A DNA stretch of 64,000 nt, from positions 152,614-216,613 of the forward strand of contig NZ_JASAUZ010000056.1 in assembly GCF_030162935.1 (NCBI RefSeq), read 5' to 3'. Below the pieces are notes generated by a model. That model was given only the letters and a program-made list of their open reading frames with translations. It did no database searches and was not told where the DNA came from. The stretch comes from Comamonas halotolerans. GTDB taxonomy: Bacteria; Pseudomonadota; Gammaproteobacteria; Burkholderiales; Burkholderiaceae_C. Below, piece by piece: positions 1 to 9,557 of this stretch. The translations under genes were made by a program, and so were the position numbers. Position 1 is the first letter of the stretch. Every line of letters begins with the position of its first letter.

Positions 1-688
1 TGGTGTAGGCCATGACACCTTCCAGCTTCTTGCCCAGGTTTTCAGGGTTGCTGGTCATATCCAGATTGCGGTTATCGGTGCGTCCCCAGGTGATGTTGCC
101 CGTGGACATCACGTTGGCCGTATCGCGCACGGTGGCCTCTGTGTGCGCGCGGAAAGGCAGCAAATTGTTCCAGATGGCTTCCAGGCCGTCTTTGGGAAAA
201 GGAAACCCGATAGAGCCTGCATAGCCTGTACGGCCCAGACCATCGGGCATCAGCTCCGCTTCCAGCGCATTCTTTTTGGCGGTTTCACACACGATGTCGG
301 GATAACGGAAATCGCGGTGACCGGGATACACAGGAATGCGATAGGACTTGTACTTTTGCAGCATGGCCTTTTGGCCAGGGCTGAGCTTGTCTTCGTACTG
401 CGCCATGTTCTCTGCCGTGATGGAGAACAGTGGTTTCTCATCGGCAAACAGGTCTGTGGGATGTTTGCCGCTGGCCTTCACATGCCCAAGACTTTCGGGT
501 GCGTTCAACCACTTGCCGGTGAACTCAGGAATCGTTCCCTCCTTGTTCCCCGCCTTGATTGCGCCCACGCACGTCAGCTCCTTACCCAGCTTGTCAGCCT
601 CCGATGCAGGCACTTTGGCCCATACCGACGTAGCCATCAGCAAAGCTGCGGCCACAGCCAGTGGGGTCTTTGTCATCACAAACTTCAT
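1..688 (-). CDS. DUF1329 family exported protein, 3' part outside window
   Basis: The N-terminal 229 residues are present; the rest runs off the left edge. The start at 688 follows an AAGGAG box seven bases upstream. The product begins with a signal peptide: a basic n-region, a hydrophobic stretch and an SVWA-KVPA cleavage site near residue 25. The mature part has the look of DUF1329 proteins, which are periplasmic or outer-membrane-associated, usually about 450 aa, and often encoded beside steroid or terpenoid catabolic genes. Their biochemical role is not established. A variant of the regulon dyad lies at 819-836, about 140 bp upstream. An envelope role in handling hydrophobic substrate is inference. 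Confidence 0.75.
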   Translation of the reverse strand, partial: MKFVMTKTPLAVAAALLMATSVWAKVPASEADKLGKELTCVGAIKAGNKEGTIPEFTGKWLNAPESLGHVKASGKHPTDLFADEKPLFSITAENMAQYEDKLSPGQKAMLQKYKSYRIPVYPGHRDFRYPDIVCETAKKNALEAELMPDGLGRTGYAGSIGFPFPKDGLEAIWNNLLPFRAHTEATVRDTANVMSTGNITWGRTDNRNLDMTSNPENLGKKLEGVMAYT

Positions 689-818
689 TAGTGTCTCCTT
701 AGTTCTGGAACTACTTTTTTGCCTCTGTGAAAATATTCAGACTTGGGCTAGAAATTGACTTCATGCACAAGCACTTCGAATTGGCCAGGCAATGTTGTCT
801 GCGTTGACTTTTTTACCC

Positions 819-836
819 ATCGTCCGATGGGACTAA
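819..836. promoter_or_regulatory. Steroid-regulon dyad, site 1
   Basis: The sequence reads ATCGTCC-GATG-GGACTAA, matching 12 of 14 positions of ATCGTCC-N4-GGACGAT. It is upstream of the DUF1329 gene. The fully conserved half faces that gene. Confidence 0.55.
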
Positions 837-875
837 ATCGATTCCCTAAAAATCACAACACCTTGATGCACAAAG

Positions 876-908
876 AAAAAACCCATCTGCAAACAATCAC
901 AGACGGGT
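876..908 (-). terminator. Rho-independent terminator of the side-chain operon
   Basis: On the minus strand a 9-bp stem (ACCCGTCTG with CAGATGGGT, one G-T pair) and a 10-nt loop are followed by six T residues. It lies about 240 bp beyond the stop codon of the CoA ligase ending at 1148. Apart from this and the dyad at 819-836, I see nothing else in the 459-bp gap 689-1147 except a small hairpin without a T-tract at 1041-1058. Confidence 0.75.
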
Positions 909-1147
909 CGGATAAGGGTAAACAGGGAGAAGTTTTTGTGCGTCTTTTGGCAGACAAAAACAAAAAGACCTAGTAAGTGTTGAAGTTTAGAAGCGCGCCT
1001 TGTTATGAGAGCTAAAGCAGGCAGCAAAATTGGCTGATCTGGCCTGAAGAACCAGGCCTGCCAGAACCCATGGCGGTGGCCATGACATAGCCTCCAGATC
1101 CGACCACCTCTGCGCTCGTCCAGTCGTCAGTGGTCACAAGCAAACGC

Positions 1148-2863
1148 TCAGCTTGATTCGATCAGATGCGCAAATTCTTTTCGAATAGCGGTCTTCAGCA
1201 CCTTGCCTGCCGGATTACGTGGCAAAGGCTCGGCGCTCACCACAATCTGGTTGGGAACCTTGTAGCTGGCCAGGCGCTGCGAAACAAAAGCCTTGAGCTG
1301 CAAGGCGTCCACACCTGATGGTGCAACCACTACTGCCACCACCTGTTCACCCGTATCTGCATGCGGCATGGAAAACACTGCGGCTTCATCGAGCGCTTCA
1401 TGCTGCAGCAGGCAGGATTCGACTTCTGCGGCGGCAATTTTTTCACCATTGCGGTTGATCACGTCCTTGATACGATCCACGATGGTCAAAAATCCTTCGC
1501 TGTTCATCACCCCGATATCCCCGGTGCGAAACCACCCATCGTGCATGGCCTGTGCGGTAGCCTCAGGCTGTTGCCAGTAGCTTTGCATCATGGTCACGCC
1601 CTTGAGCCAGATTTCCCCTGCCTCGTCCACTGGCAGGGCCGAGCCATCGACATCTGCAATGCGCACTTCAATGATCGGAGACAGCACCCCTGCGCTGCGT
1701 GGGTGCGCTTCAAACATGCGCCCCGAGCTACCAGCGCACACCCCGTTCGATTCGGTCAGACCAAATCCGATGCCCGACATCCGTCCACTGAAATTGTTGA
1801 GCACCTCGTCAACCAATCGTGCATGCAAGCCCCCGCCACCAAAACCCACGCCGGACAAATTGCCACTGTAGGCAGGATCCAGGAACTGGGGCAAAGCCAT
1901 CATTTGCTGCACCATGCTGGGTGCGCCATTGAACTGGGTGATGTTTTCACTACGAATCAACTCCAGCGCCTGCGCCGCATCCCATCGGTACATGAATACC
2001 AGACGACGACCATGGCGCAACGCCACCAGCAATTGCGCATGCAGACCGCTGACATGGAACAACGGTACGACTGACAAAGTGGTGGGCTGCAGCTTGCGCG
2101 CCATGATCTTGGCGATCGCATCGGGCGAAACCATGGCTGCCATGGCGCTGATGCAGTCGATATTGAACACCGCCTGACATACCGCACGGTGCGAAGAAGC
2201 CACCCCTTTGGAGCGACTGGTCGCACCTGAAGTGAACAAAATGACGGCTGTTTCGTCAGGCTGGAGCGTCGCAGCATCCCAACCGCTGTGCCCCTCTGCG
2301 ATCATCGCGCCCCATTCCGCAGCACCGCCTTCACCGTCCACCACCAGACACTGAATACTCAGCACTGGCAGCTGCGATTGCACACGCGCGAAACGCTCGG
2401 CATCGCACACCAGCCAGGTGGGGCTGGTGTCTTGCAAATTGGCCACCAGTTCCTGCGTCAGACCAAAACTGTTGATCGGAACGACCACGGCCCCCAACAA
2501 ACCGGCAGCCACAAACGCCACCACCCATTCCGGGCGATTGCGCATGGCAATGGCCACACGCATGCCTGCCTGAACGCCCCAGTCTTTTTGCCAACGACTG
2601 GCCAGCGCGTCAGCGGCCGCAAACAAACGGTCAAACGTCCAGCGGTCTTGCCCATACACCATGAACTCTGCACTGCCATGCGCGCGCCCTGCATTGAGCA
2701 GATCCGGCAATGTCTGGAACGCATTGCGATACGCAGCCACTTGCTGACCGTTGGGTAGTTGCACCTGCTCCAAAGCGAATGGTGCACCTGGCGATGTCAG
2801 TTGCACGCGGATAGCTTGCAATTGGGCCCCCAATGTCGGGGCTGCGGTTTCAGTCGGCAACAT
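1148..2863 (-). CDS. Acyl-CoA synthetase (AMP-binding), probable steroid side-chain CoA ligase
   Basis: This 571-aa class I adenylate-forming enzyme would activate a carboxylate to its CoA thioester through an acyl-adenylate. The phosphate-binding motif TSGATSRSKG is at residues 211-220. A GFGLTES block follows mid-protein, and the C-terminal domain ends with the catalytic-lysine motif NPAGKVLK. It is the last gene of the long minus-strand side-chain operon and starts one base after the stop of the preceding acyl-CoA dehydrogenase. By context its substrate should be a steroid side-chain acid, since a second ligase (6442-8289) of another subfamily is in the same operon. Which ligase takes the C24 and which the C22 acid cannot be told from sequence. 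Confidence 0.85.
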   Translation of the reverse strand: MLPTETAAPTLGAQLQAIRVQLTSPGAPFALEQVQLPNGQQVAAYRNAFQTLPDLLNAGRAHGSAEFMVYGQDRWTFDRLFAAADALASRWQKDWGVQAGMRVAIAMRNRPEWVVAFVAAGLLGAVVVPINSFGLTQELVANLQDTSPTWLVCDAERFARVQSQLPVLSIQCLVVDGEGGAAEWGAMIAEGHSGWDAATLQPDETAVILFTSGATSRSKGVASSHRAVCQAVFNIDCISAMAAMVSPDAIAKIMARKLQPTTLSVVPLFHVSGLHAQLLVALRHGRRLVFMYRWDAAQALELIRSENITQFNGAPSMVQQMMALPQFLDPAYSGNLSGVGFGGGGLHARLVDEVLNNFSGRMSGIGFGLTESNGVCAGSSGRMFEAHPRSAGVLSPIIEVRIADVDGSALPVDEAGEIWLKGVTMMQSYWQQPEATAQAMHDGWFRTGDIGVMNSEGFLTIVDRIKDVINRNGEKIAAAEVESCLLQHEALDEAAVFSMPHADTGEQVVAVVVAPSGVDALQLKAFVSQRLASYKVPNQIVVSAEPLPRNPAGKVLKTAIRKEFAHLIESS

Positions 2864-2864
2864 C

Positions 2865-3989
2865 TCAAAACCCTTTCAATTGTGCGTAACGGTTGCGATG
2901 GAACAAGCCATCGCCCAGACTGCGCTGAAGCACCCGAGCCCGCTTGAGAAACAGGCCAATATCCAGCTCGTCTGTCACACCAATCCCTCCGTGCAGTTGC
3001 ACCGCCTCATTGCACAGTCGTTCGCACAGGTCCGAAGCTTTGGCCTTGGCAAGGCTGCATTGAAGGGCAATGGCATGCTCGTTACCGGAATCAATCGCCT
3101 CCAGCGCTCCCAGTACACAGCTGTGCAGCAATTCCAGCTCGGTATACAGACGTGCTGCGCGGTGCTGCAGTGCCTGAAAGGAGCCAATGGGGACATCAAA
3201 CTGCACACGTTCTTTGAGATACGCCACCGTGCGCTCGAACACCTCACGTAACAGCCCCAGCGATTCTGCCGCCAGGCAGGCTCGGGCACGATCCAGCACC
3301 GCATCCAGCGCAGCACGCGCAGGCATGGCTGTCAAGGCCATGTCGGCACTCAGGACGACCTGCTCAAAATCAACACGCGCAACATTGCGGCTATCCGCGA
3401 GCACCTGACGCTGAACACGCACTCCCTGCAAATTCGCGGGCACCAGCCACAGGCCCACTGCTCCAGCGCCAGCAGCAGCCACCACAAACGCATCGGCACC
3501 CACGCCATCTATCACAAAGAACTTGCTGCCACTCAGACTCCAACCTGTGGTGGTTTGCTCTGCTCGTGTCTGCAAAGACTGCGGCAGGTGGTGGCCCGAG
3601 GCCTCATCCAGGGCCAATGCCACTCGCGCCTTACCTTCAACCAGCAGCGGCAACCAGTGCGCTTGCTGCTGGGCATTGCCTGCACGCAGCAGCAGCTCCG
3701 GCGCAATCACCGCCTGCGTCAGCAAGGGCTGGGCTGCCAGTTGACGGCCTATGTGTTCAAACACGCTGCCCAGGCCCAGATAGCCCACAGCCAGACCGCC
3801 ATGCTCCTCCGGCAGCACGGCAGCAGGCCAGCCCATTTCCACCATTTGCTGCCACACCTTGCTGTCGAAACCCTGCAGGACTTGCTGGTCACGCAGCTGG
3901 CGCATGAGGGTTACCGGCGTCTGGGTTTGAAGAAAATCTGCTGCACTGTCCCGCAACAATGCCTGTTCCTCAGTCAAAAGCATTGACAT
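2865..3989 (-). CDS. Acyl-CoA dehydrogenase, probable beta-type subunit
   Basis: This 374-aa flavoprotein has the acyl-CoA dehydrogenase fold: an N-terminal helical domain, a middle beta domain and a C-terminal helical domain with a QLHGGIGVTDE motif. The start at 3989 has an AAGGAG box eight bases upstream. It is shorter and more divergent than the dehydrogenase encoded just upstream (4167-5363). This fits the alpha2beta2 heteromeric dehydrogenases known for steroid side chains (the ChsE type of mycobacteria), in which two unlike subunits share FAD and substrate sites. The assignment as partner of the upstream gene is inference from adjacency. A 177-bp gap with no recognisable feature separates the two. 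Confidence 0.8.
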   Translation of the reverse strand: MSMLLTEEQALLRDSAADFLQTQTPVTLMRQLRDQQVLQGFDSKVWQQMVEMGWPAAVLPEEHGGLAVGYLGLGSVFEHIGRQLAAQPLLTQAVIAPELLLRAGNAQQQAHWLPLLVEGKARVALALDEASGHHLPQSLQTRAEQTTTGWSLSGSKFFVIDGVGADAFVVAAAGAGAVGLWLVPANLQGVRVQRQVLADSRNVARVDFEQVVLSADMALTAMPARAALDAVLDRARACLAAESLGLLREVFERTVAYLKERVQFDVPIGSFQALQHRAARLYTELELLHSCVLGALEAIDSGNEHAIALQCSLAKAKASDLCERLCNEAVQLHGGIGVTDELDIGLFLKRARVLQRSLGDGLFHRNRYAQLKGF

Positions 3990-4166
3990 GGTTTTGTCTC
4001 CTTGAACAAGTGGTGAAGCAGCGCTTGCAGGATTTCCGCTTGGAGCACAAGCTTGACCACTCTTTTTTTATGGGCAACTCGCACACGACTGGCACGGCTT
4101 TGAGCGCGTTGCTGCTTATGCGCGAACTGCGGTTGATTGGCTGACACGTGAACAACTGGCGCAAGC

Positions 4167-5363
4167 TCAGGACGGCAACCCCAGCACACGCTTGGCGATG
4201 ATGTTGAGCTGCACCTCCGAGCTTCCACCACCCAAGGTATAGGTTTTGGAGCGCAGCCACGCGCGGCAGACTTCCAGCTCATCGGCGCTGAAGTCCTGCC
4301 CCTCCCAGCCCAGCCCGCGCAAACCCATGATGCGTTGCAACAGCTCGTATTTGCTCACTTCCTGCTCGGTCTGAACCAGTTTCATAATGCTGGCAGGGCC
4401 CGACACATCCTGTCGCGCCAGTGCTTGCTCGGTCACGCGGCGGTGAGTCAGAGCAAATGCCTGTGCATCCATCATCACGCCAGCGAGCTGGTCTCGCAGT
4501 ACCGCTTGCTGCGGCAGATCCTGCCCCTGCAGCAAATACGGCAATGCAGTTTGCAGGGCATCGTGCGAAGGCGCACCACCTTCGGTGAACTTGGACATGG
4601 CGGCGCGCTCGTGCTGGAGCAGCTTTTTGGCCAGGCTCCAGCCCTCACCCTCTTTGCCTACGAGCTGGCGCACTGGTACGCGAACATCGTCAAAGAACAC
4701 CTGACAAAAGCTGGACTTGCCGCTGATCAGCTCGATCGGTTTGACCGTCACCCCGGGCAATTTCATATCAATCAGCACAAAGCTGATGCCATCCTGCTTC
4801 TTGCCTTCGTTGCTGGTGCGAACCAAGGCGTACATCCAGTCACCTTTGTCGCCGTCCGAAGTCCAGATCTTGCTTCCATTGATGATGTAGGCCTCACCCT
4901 CGGCATCGTTCACACGCTTGGCCGAAGTTTTCAGGCTTGCCAGGTCGGAGCCCGCATTAGGCTCCGAAAAACCCTGGCACCAGCGACGTACCCCCTGCAT
5001 CATCGGAACCAGATGTTCCAGCTTTTGCTCATGGGTACCGGCCTCCAGAAGCACAGGGCCCAACATCCACACACCCAGGTTGTACTGAGGCTGGCGGCAA
5101 CCCAGCTTGGCCATTTCGACTTCGACAATGCGCGCCTGCTTGGGGCTCAAGCCACCACCGCCGTACTCCACAGGCCACGATGGCGCAAACCAACCGCGAT
5201 CACGCATGCGCTCAAACCACAGCTTCTGGTCTTCGCTGATGAACTGCAACTGAGAGCTCGCCCAGACCATCTCTTCACCCACAATCGGGCGACGCATGCT
5301 GGGCGGGCAGTTGTCTTGCAACCATTGCGCCACTTCTTGCTGAAAAGTCTCCAACTCCGTCAT
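4167..5363 (-). CDS. Acyl-CoA dehydrogenase, probable alpha-type subunit
   Basis: The product has 398 aa and the classical FAD/substrate motif region GFSEPNAGSDLA, followed by the KIWTS block and a C-terminal GGGSSEVQ segment in place of the usual GTSEIQ. The start at 5363 is preceded by TAAGGAGG. It lies 12 bp downstream of the MBL-fold gene and in the same operon as the CoA ligases and the Ltp2-like aldolase. It should introduce the alpha,beta double bond into a steroid side-chain CoA thioester. Pairing with the 374-aa protein encoded next is likely but unproven. Confidence 0.85.
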   Translation of the reverse strand: MTELETFQQEVAQWLQDNCPPSMRRPIVGEEMVWASSQLQFISEDQKLWFERMRDRGWFAPSWPVEYGGGGLSPKQARIVEVEMAKLGCRQPQYNLGVWMLGPVLLEAGTHEQKLEHLVPMMQGVRRWCQGFSEPNAGSDLASLKTSAKRVNDAEGEAYIINGSKIWTSDGDKGDWMYALVRTSNEGKKQDGISFVLIDMKLPGVTVKPIELISGKSSFCQVFFDDVRVPVRQLVGKEGEGWSLAKKLLQHERAAMSKFTEGGAPSHDALQTALPYLLQGQDLPQQAVLRDQLAGVMMDAQAFALTHRRVTEQALARQDVSGPASIMKLVQTEQEVSKYELLQRIMGLRGLGWEGQDFSADELEVCRAWLRSKTYTLGGGSSEVQLNIIAKRVLGLPS

Positions 5364-5375
5364 CTGGCTGCCTCC

Positions 5376-6431
5376 TTACTCGACAAGCGAGAAATAATCA
5401 ATCTTGTTGTTACCCCGGATGCGTTGCAACTCCCCCTGACACCGCATCCAGTTGAGGTGCGCAAAAGTCTCGCCCAATGCCAGCAACTGGTCCATGGGGC
5501 TGCGCAGCCTGGGAAAAAGCACATGCATGATGTCTGCAGCACTGGCCCGCGGATGTTGCCGCAGGTGAGTGCGCACCATGGAAAATTGATCCATATGGTG
5601 AGCCACCATCTGGTCCGCTCGTTCTCTGACACCGTAGAACACACCCTGGTGAGAAGGCAGCACCAGCGTTTGCGCATCCAGCTCACGCAAACGACGCATG
5701 GACTCCAGCCACCCTTGCAGAGGGTTGCCGTTGGGCTCGAACGGCGTGACCATCACATTCGAGGTAATGCCTGGCAACAACTGGTCACCAGCCACCAGAA
5801 TCTTGCGGCGTGCGTCATACAGACATACATGCTCGGGCGAATGTCCTTCTCCAACCACCACCTGCCAAGCATCGTCCCCCAGGTGTAGCACCTGACCATG
5901 GCGCAGTCGCTCATAGGTCACAGGAGGCACATTCCTAAATGGATCTTTGCGCAGCACCGCAAACATGCGCTGCACCTGCTCATCGTCCAGGCCTGAACAG
6001 GCATAGAAGTCTGCATGTGCCTGCGGCAATGGGTCCGGCGGTGGACCCATTTGCAGGCGCAGCATCATGAACTCGCCATAGCTCATGAGCAGGGGAATAT
6101 TGAAATGCGCTTGCAACCAGGCGGCAGCACCTGCATGGTCGTAGTGGCAATGGGTACAGATCAACCTGGTAGGCTTGTGCCCGGCCAGTTGGCCTGTCGT
6201 GAATATTTGCTCCCACAAAGCACGCGTGGCTGGCAGTCCCAGTCCCGTGTCCACAATGGCCCAGCCCGGGCCATCGCGCAACAGATACACATTGATATGG
6301 TCCAGCGACATGGGCATGGGCATGCGTAGCCACAACACGCCTGCCGCAACTTCCACCACGCTGCCATCTGCCGCCGGTGGAGAAAACGGGTAGCGCAGCG
6401 GTGAGTCCTTTTTAAGCTGCACGCCTGACAT
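5376..6431 (-). CDS. MBL-fold metallohydrolase (possible thioesterase or lactonase)
   Basis: I chose the start at 6431, 10 bp after the stop of the upstream ligase. Longer frames reach 6545 but overlap that gene. The 351-aa product has the metal motif H94-x-H96-x-D98-H99 (THCHYDH), then a GEGHSPEH histidine, a GDQLLPG aspartate and a PSHQG histidine: a complete set of glyoxalase II-like di-metal ligands. MBL hydrolases of this type cleave thioesters, lactones or phosphoesters. Sitting among steroid side-chain beta-oxidation genes it could release CoA from stalled intermediates, but the substrate is unknown. The ribosome binding site is weak, suggesting translational coupling to the ligase. 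Confidence 0.8.
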   Translation of the reverse strand: MSGVQLKKDSPLRYPFSPPAADGSVVEVAAGVLWLRMPMPMSLDHINVYLLRDGPGWAIVDTGLGLPATRALWEQIFTTGQLAGHKPTRLICTHCHYDHAGAAAWLQAHFNIPLLMSYGEFMMLRLQMGPPPDPLPQAHADFYACSGLDDEQVQRMFAVLRKDPFRNVPPVTYERLRHGQVLHLGDDAWQVVVGEGHSPEHVCLYDARRKILVAGDQLLPGITSNVMVTPFEPNGNPLQGWLESMRRLRELDAQTLVLPSHQGVFYGVRERADQMVAHHMDQFSMVRTHLRQHPRASAADIMHVLFPRLRSPMDQLLALGETFAHLNWMRCQGELQRIRGNNKIDYFSLVE

Positions 6432-6441
6432 GGGACTGGAG

Positions 6442-8289
6442 TTATGCACGCAATGCCCTTTCGACAGACTCTGCAGTGACAGGCACATAGCGTCCCTGGT
6501 GGTCGTCCCGCACAAACAATGGGTCGCTGACCTGTGCCGTGTCATAGCCCTGTTTTTGCAGGTCCACCTTGCGCAGTTTGTAGTTACCCGTCATGTCTGG
6601 TGCATCAACCAGCCGTACAAAAAGCGGTGCTGCATAGCGCGGCAGGCGCTGCAGGGCAAACTGGCAAAACGCCTCCGGATCAAAGCTGCGACCTTTCTGC
6701 ATGAGCAATGCCGCCATCCCGGCGCGACCTCCATGACCCGGCACATGTACACCATAGACGTTGATGGCATCCAGCCCCGGGAAATCACCCAAGGCATCGC
6801 TGACCTCCATGGTGGAGACGTTCTCGCTTTTCCAGCGGAAGGTATCGCCAATGCGATCCACAAACCAGACATAGCCGTCTTCGTCACAGCGCAACAAGTC
6901 GCCGGAAGCCCACCACGCATCGCCCTCCTTGAAGACATTGCGCAGGATTTTTTTCTCCGTGGCCTCCGCGCTGGTGTAGCCTTCAAAACGCCCTGCGACG
7001 ATGTCTGGATACTGCATCAGCATGCCCAGAGCCTCACCTGGCTCGTTGACCGCAGCGAGCTGCAAGAAGCCCTGCGCATCGCGCACGTAGTCCCCTTTTT
7101 CCTGGTCATATCGCACCAGGCGCAAATTCGTTTTTTCCCAGTAAGGGACTCGACCACAGGCACCAATGCGGTTGTCCACATTCACCGTGCTTGCATTGGC
7201 CTCGGTGCTCCCCCAGCCTTCAAACACCTGAAAGTGGTTCCCAAAACGGGCACTCCATTGCTGCCACAGCTCGCTGGTCATGCCCGTGCCGGACATTTTG
7301 CGCAATGTATGCACCTGGTCCTGTACATGGGCGGGCGCGCTCAGCAAGAAGCGGCAGATCTCTCCCACATACTGGCAAAACGTGATGCCATAGCGGCGCA
7401 CATCGTGCCAGAACTCACTGCGGCTGAATTTGCGACGCACCACCACACTAGCTCCTGCACTCATGGCAGTGCTGGTCGCAGACATCGAGGCGGCGGCATG
7501 GTACATCGGCAGGAAGCAGTAAAACACATCTTCTGACGTGATCTCCCACAGCGCCCTCATCGTATCCCCCGACATCAGCCAGCGAGCATGGCTGATGACG
7601 GCCGCTTTCGGCAACCCCGTGGTACCGCTGGTAAAGATGTATTGCGCAGTTTCACCTGCCGTGAGGCCGTCACGCCAGCTTTGCGGCACGTTGCTGCTAT
7701 CGGTTTGCAAGGCTGCAGCCGCTTGGAGGTCACGGCCAAAACGGGCGAGCAACAGGGCATCACACGGACGATCGCTATCTGGCCAATGCAGCCAGGTGAC
7801 ACCTGAGGGCAAGTCGGACGTTGCGGCAAAACGCGGGACACACTCTTCGCCAACCACTACAAACTGCGCTCGGGTCACTTCCAGCGCATGCACCAGTGGC
7901 TTGCCGCTGACATGTGTGTTCAAAAAACCTGCAATCGCCCCCAGCTTGTTAATAGCCAGCCAGACGAAAAAGAAGGCTGCGCGGTTTTCCAGGGACATGG
8001 CCACCACGTCTCCGCGGCGAACCCCCAGAGTTTGCAAAGCACGTGCCACCTGGTTGACTTTGGCATTCACATCACTGTAGGTAAAGCGGGCATCACCTTC
8101 GCACAGGAAAATGCGATTTCCCCATTGCACCGCGCAGCTTTCCAGCCTGTCGGCAATCGTGTACGGGTCCGATGCCTTGAAGCGGCTGGCAATTTCAGAA
8201 CGTTTGTCCATTTTCGCCTGCGTGACATCACGTGGCACCACAGGGGTAGAAGCCTGCACCGTGGGGCAGACCATCGTCTCTGCGCTCAT
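6442..8289 (-). CDS. FATP/FadD6-type acyl-CoA synthetase, candidate bile acid or steroid CoA ligase
   Basis: The start at 8289 follows GGAGACAAGTG; the frame extends further upstream without a better site. The 615-aa product has the AMP-binding motif TSGTTGLPK at 220-228, the GWGSTEAN block and the YTSAEATEKK and FRWKSENVST segments typical of the SLC27/FATP very-long-chain acyl-CoA synthetase group. Human SLC27A5 of that group is a bile acid CoA ligase. It lies within the side-chain operon between an acyl-CoA dehydrogenase and the MBL hydrolase. A steroid C24 or C22 carboxylate is the likely substrate by context. No membrane helix is evident. Confidence 0.85.
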   Translation of the reverse strand: MSAETMVCPTVQASTPVVPRDVTQAKMDKRSEIASRFKASDPYTIADRLESCAVQWGNRIFLCEGDARFTYSDVNAKVNQVARALQTLGVRRGDVVAMSLENRAAFFFVWLAINKLGAIAGFLNTHVSGKPLVHALEVTRAQFVVVGEECVPRFAATSDLPSGVTWLHWPDSDRPCDALLLARFGRDLQAAAALQTDSSNVPQSWRDGLTAGETAQYIFTSGTTGLPKAAVISHARWLMSGDTMRALWEITSEDVFYCFLPMYHAAASMSATSTAMSAGASVVVRRKFSRSEFWHDVRRYGITFCQYVGEICRFLLSAPAHVQDQVHTLRKMSGTGMTSELWQQWSARFGNHFQVFEGWGSTEANASTVNVDNRIGACGRVPYWEKTNLRLVRYDQEKGDYVRDAQGFLQLAAVNEPGEALGMLMQYPDIVAGRFEGYTSAEATEKKILRNVFKEGDAWWASGDLLRCDEDGYVWFVDRIGDTFRWKSENVSTMEVSDALGDFPGLDAINVYGVHVPGHGGRAGMAALLMQKGRSFDPEAFCQFALQRLPRYAAPLFVRLVDAPDMTGNYKLRKVDLQKQGYDTAQVSDPLFVRDDHQGRYVPVTAESVERALRA

Positions 8290-8356
8290 CACTTGTCTCC
8301 TGAATTTATATATTTGGCATGTAGTGAGAATGGGCGCGGCAGTCAGTGCGCGCCGG

Positions 8357-9538
8357 TCAACGCTGAGGTCTGGGCATGCCGAGGCCGAACTGCGCAATCA
8401 GCTCACGCTGGATCTCATTGGTGCCGCCGCCAAAAGTGTTAATGGGCGCCGCACGCACTTCAAACTCCAGCTCCCCCATCAGGAACGATGCCGCGCAATT
8501 GCCACGCACCAGGGCGCTGCTGCCAACGATGTCCATGAGACGGTGCAAGATTTCCACCACACCTTCGGATCCATAGACCTTGGTCGTCGAGGCCAGCGCC
8601 ACGTCCATGGCGCCCGCTTCCAGGTCAGCAGCAATGCGGAAGTTCATCAGGCGCATGGCTTCCATGCGCGCATAACACTCAGCCAGACTGCGGCGCACCC
8701 AGGGCAGATCGACCGCACGACGCCCGTTTTCGTCTTTGGCCTTGGCCCACTGCAACACCTTGGTGTATTGGGCAAAGACCTTGTCTGACCAGGCACCCAG
8801 CCCCAGACGCTCGTGATTGAGCTGTGCAGTGATGAGCTTCCACCCCCCATGGAGCTGACCGATCATGCGGCTGGCGGGCACTTCCACGTTGTCGTAGTAG
8901 GTGGCCGCCGTATAGGAGCCCACCGTCTCAATCAGCGTGTGTGAAAAGCCCTTGGCCTTGGTGTCCACCACCATCAGCGTGATACCTTTGTGACGAGCCA
9001 GCTCCTTGCTGGTGCGCGCTGCCAGCCAGACATAGTCGGCCGACTCGATGCCCGAGGTCCACAGCTTTTGCCCGTTGACCACGAAGTGACCGCTCTCGAG
9101 GTCGCCTTCGAGCTGCGCTTCGGTTTTGAGCATGGCCAGGTCCGAGCCAGCGCCAGCCTCCGAATATCCAATGGCGAAAATGATGTCGCCAGTGGCCATG
9201 CCGGGCAGAAACGCCTGCTTTTGCGCTTCCGTGCCATGCTCCATCAGGGCAGGCCCCACGGTGCTGATGGTCACAAACGGCAGCGGCGCACCCGCAATAT
9301 TGGCTTCCTCAAAAAAGATCAGCTGCTCTGTGGCCGACAGGCCCTGGCCACCGTATTCCTTGGGCCAGCCAATGGCCAGCCAGCCGTCACGGCCCATCTG
9401 ACGAATGATGCTGCGGTATTCCTCGCCCCCTTCCGCTCCGCGCATGCGCGCTTTGAGCTCCGGGGTCATCAGGGTCTGGAAGTAGTCACGGCACTTCAGG
9501 CGCAGCGCATGCTGCTCCGGGGTCAAGTCAATAAACAT
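8357..9538 (-). CDS. Acyl-CoA dehydrogenase, FadE28/ChsE1-like
   Basis: The 393-aa product has the motifs GYSEAGAGSDLA and KLWTSG and the C-terminal GGGTNEIQ. The start at 9538 follows GGAGGGAG. It is 18 bp downstream of the Ltp2-like aldolase gene. A second dehydrogenase (11215-12327) sits just upstream of the ChsH1-like gene. In mycobacteria FadE28-FadE29 (ChsE1-ChsE2) form an alpha2beta2 enzyme that dehydrogenates the C22 propionyl side chain and are encoded with ChsH2, ChsH1 and Ltp2. The same set in one operon here supports the same role. Which subunit carries the catalytic base cannot be fixed by eye. Confidence 0.85.
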   Translation of the reverse strand: MFIDLTPEQHALRLKCRDYFQTLMTPELKARMRGAEGGEEYRSIIRQMGRDGWLAIGWPKEYGGQGLSATEQLIFFEEANIAGAPLPFVTISTVGPALMEHGTEAQKQAFLPGMATGDIIFAIGYSEAGAGSDLAMLKTEAQLEGDLESGHFVVNGQKLWTSGIESADYVWLAARTSKELARHKGITLMVVDTKAKGFSHTLIETVGSYTAATYYDNVEVPASRMIGQLHGGWKLITAQLNHERLGLGAWSDKVFAQYTKVLQWAKAKDENGRRAVDLPWVRRSLAECYARMEAMRLMNFRIAADLEAGAMDVALASTTKVYGSEGVVEILHRLMDIVGSSALVRGNCAASFLMGELEFEVRAAPINTFGGGTNEIQRELIAQFGLGMPRPQR

Positions 9539-9557
9539 GGCTTGCTCTCCCTCCGGC

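Noticed and set aside
1041..1058. Hairpin GGCCTG-N6-CAGGCC
   Set aside because: There is no T-tract on either strand, and a proper terminator for the operon lies further on at 876-908.
4335..5888. A 517-codon open frame on the plus strand
   Set aside because: It lies antisense to an acyl-CoA dehydrogenase and the MBL hydrolase, is rich in His, Gln and Arg as expected for an antisense frame in GC-rich DNA, and shows no family motifs.
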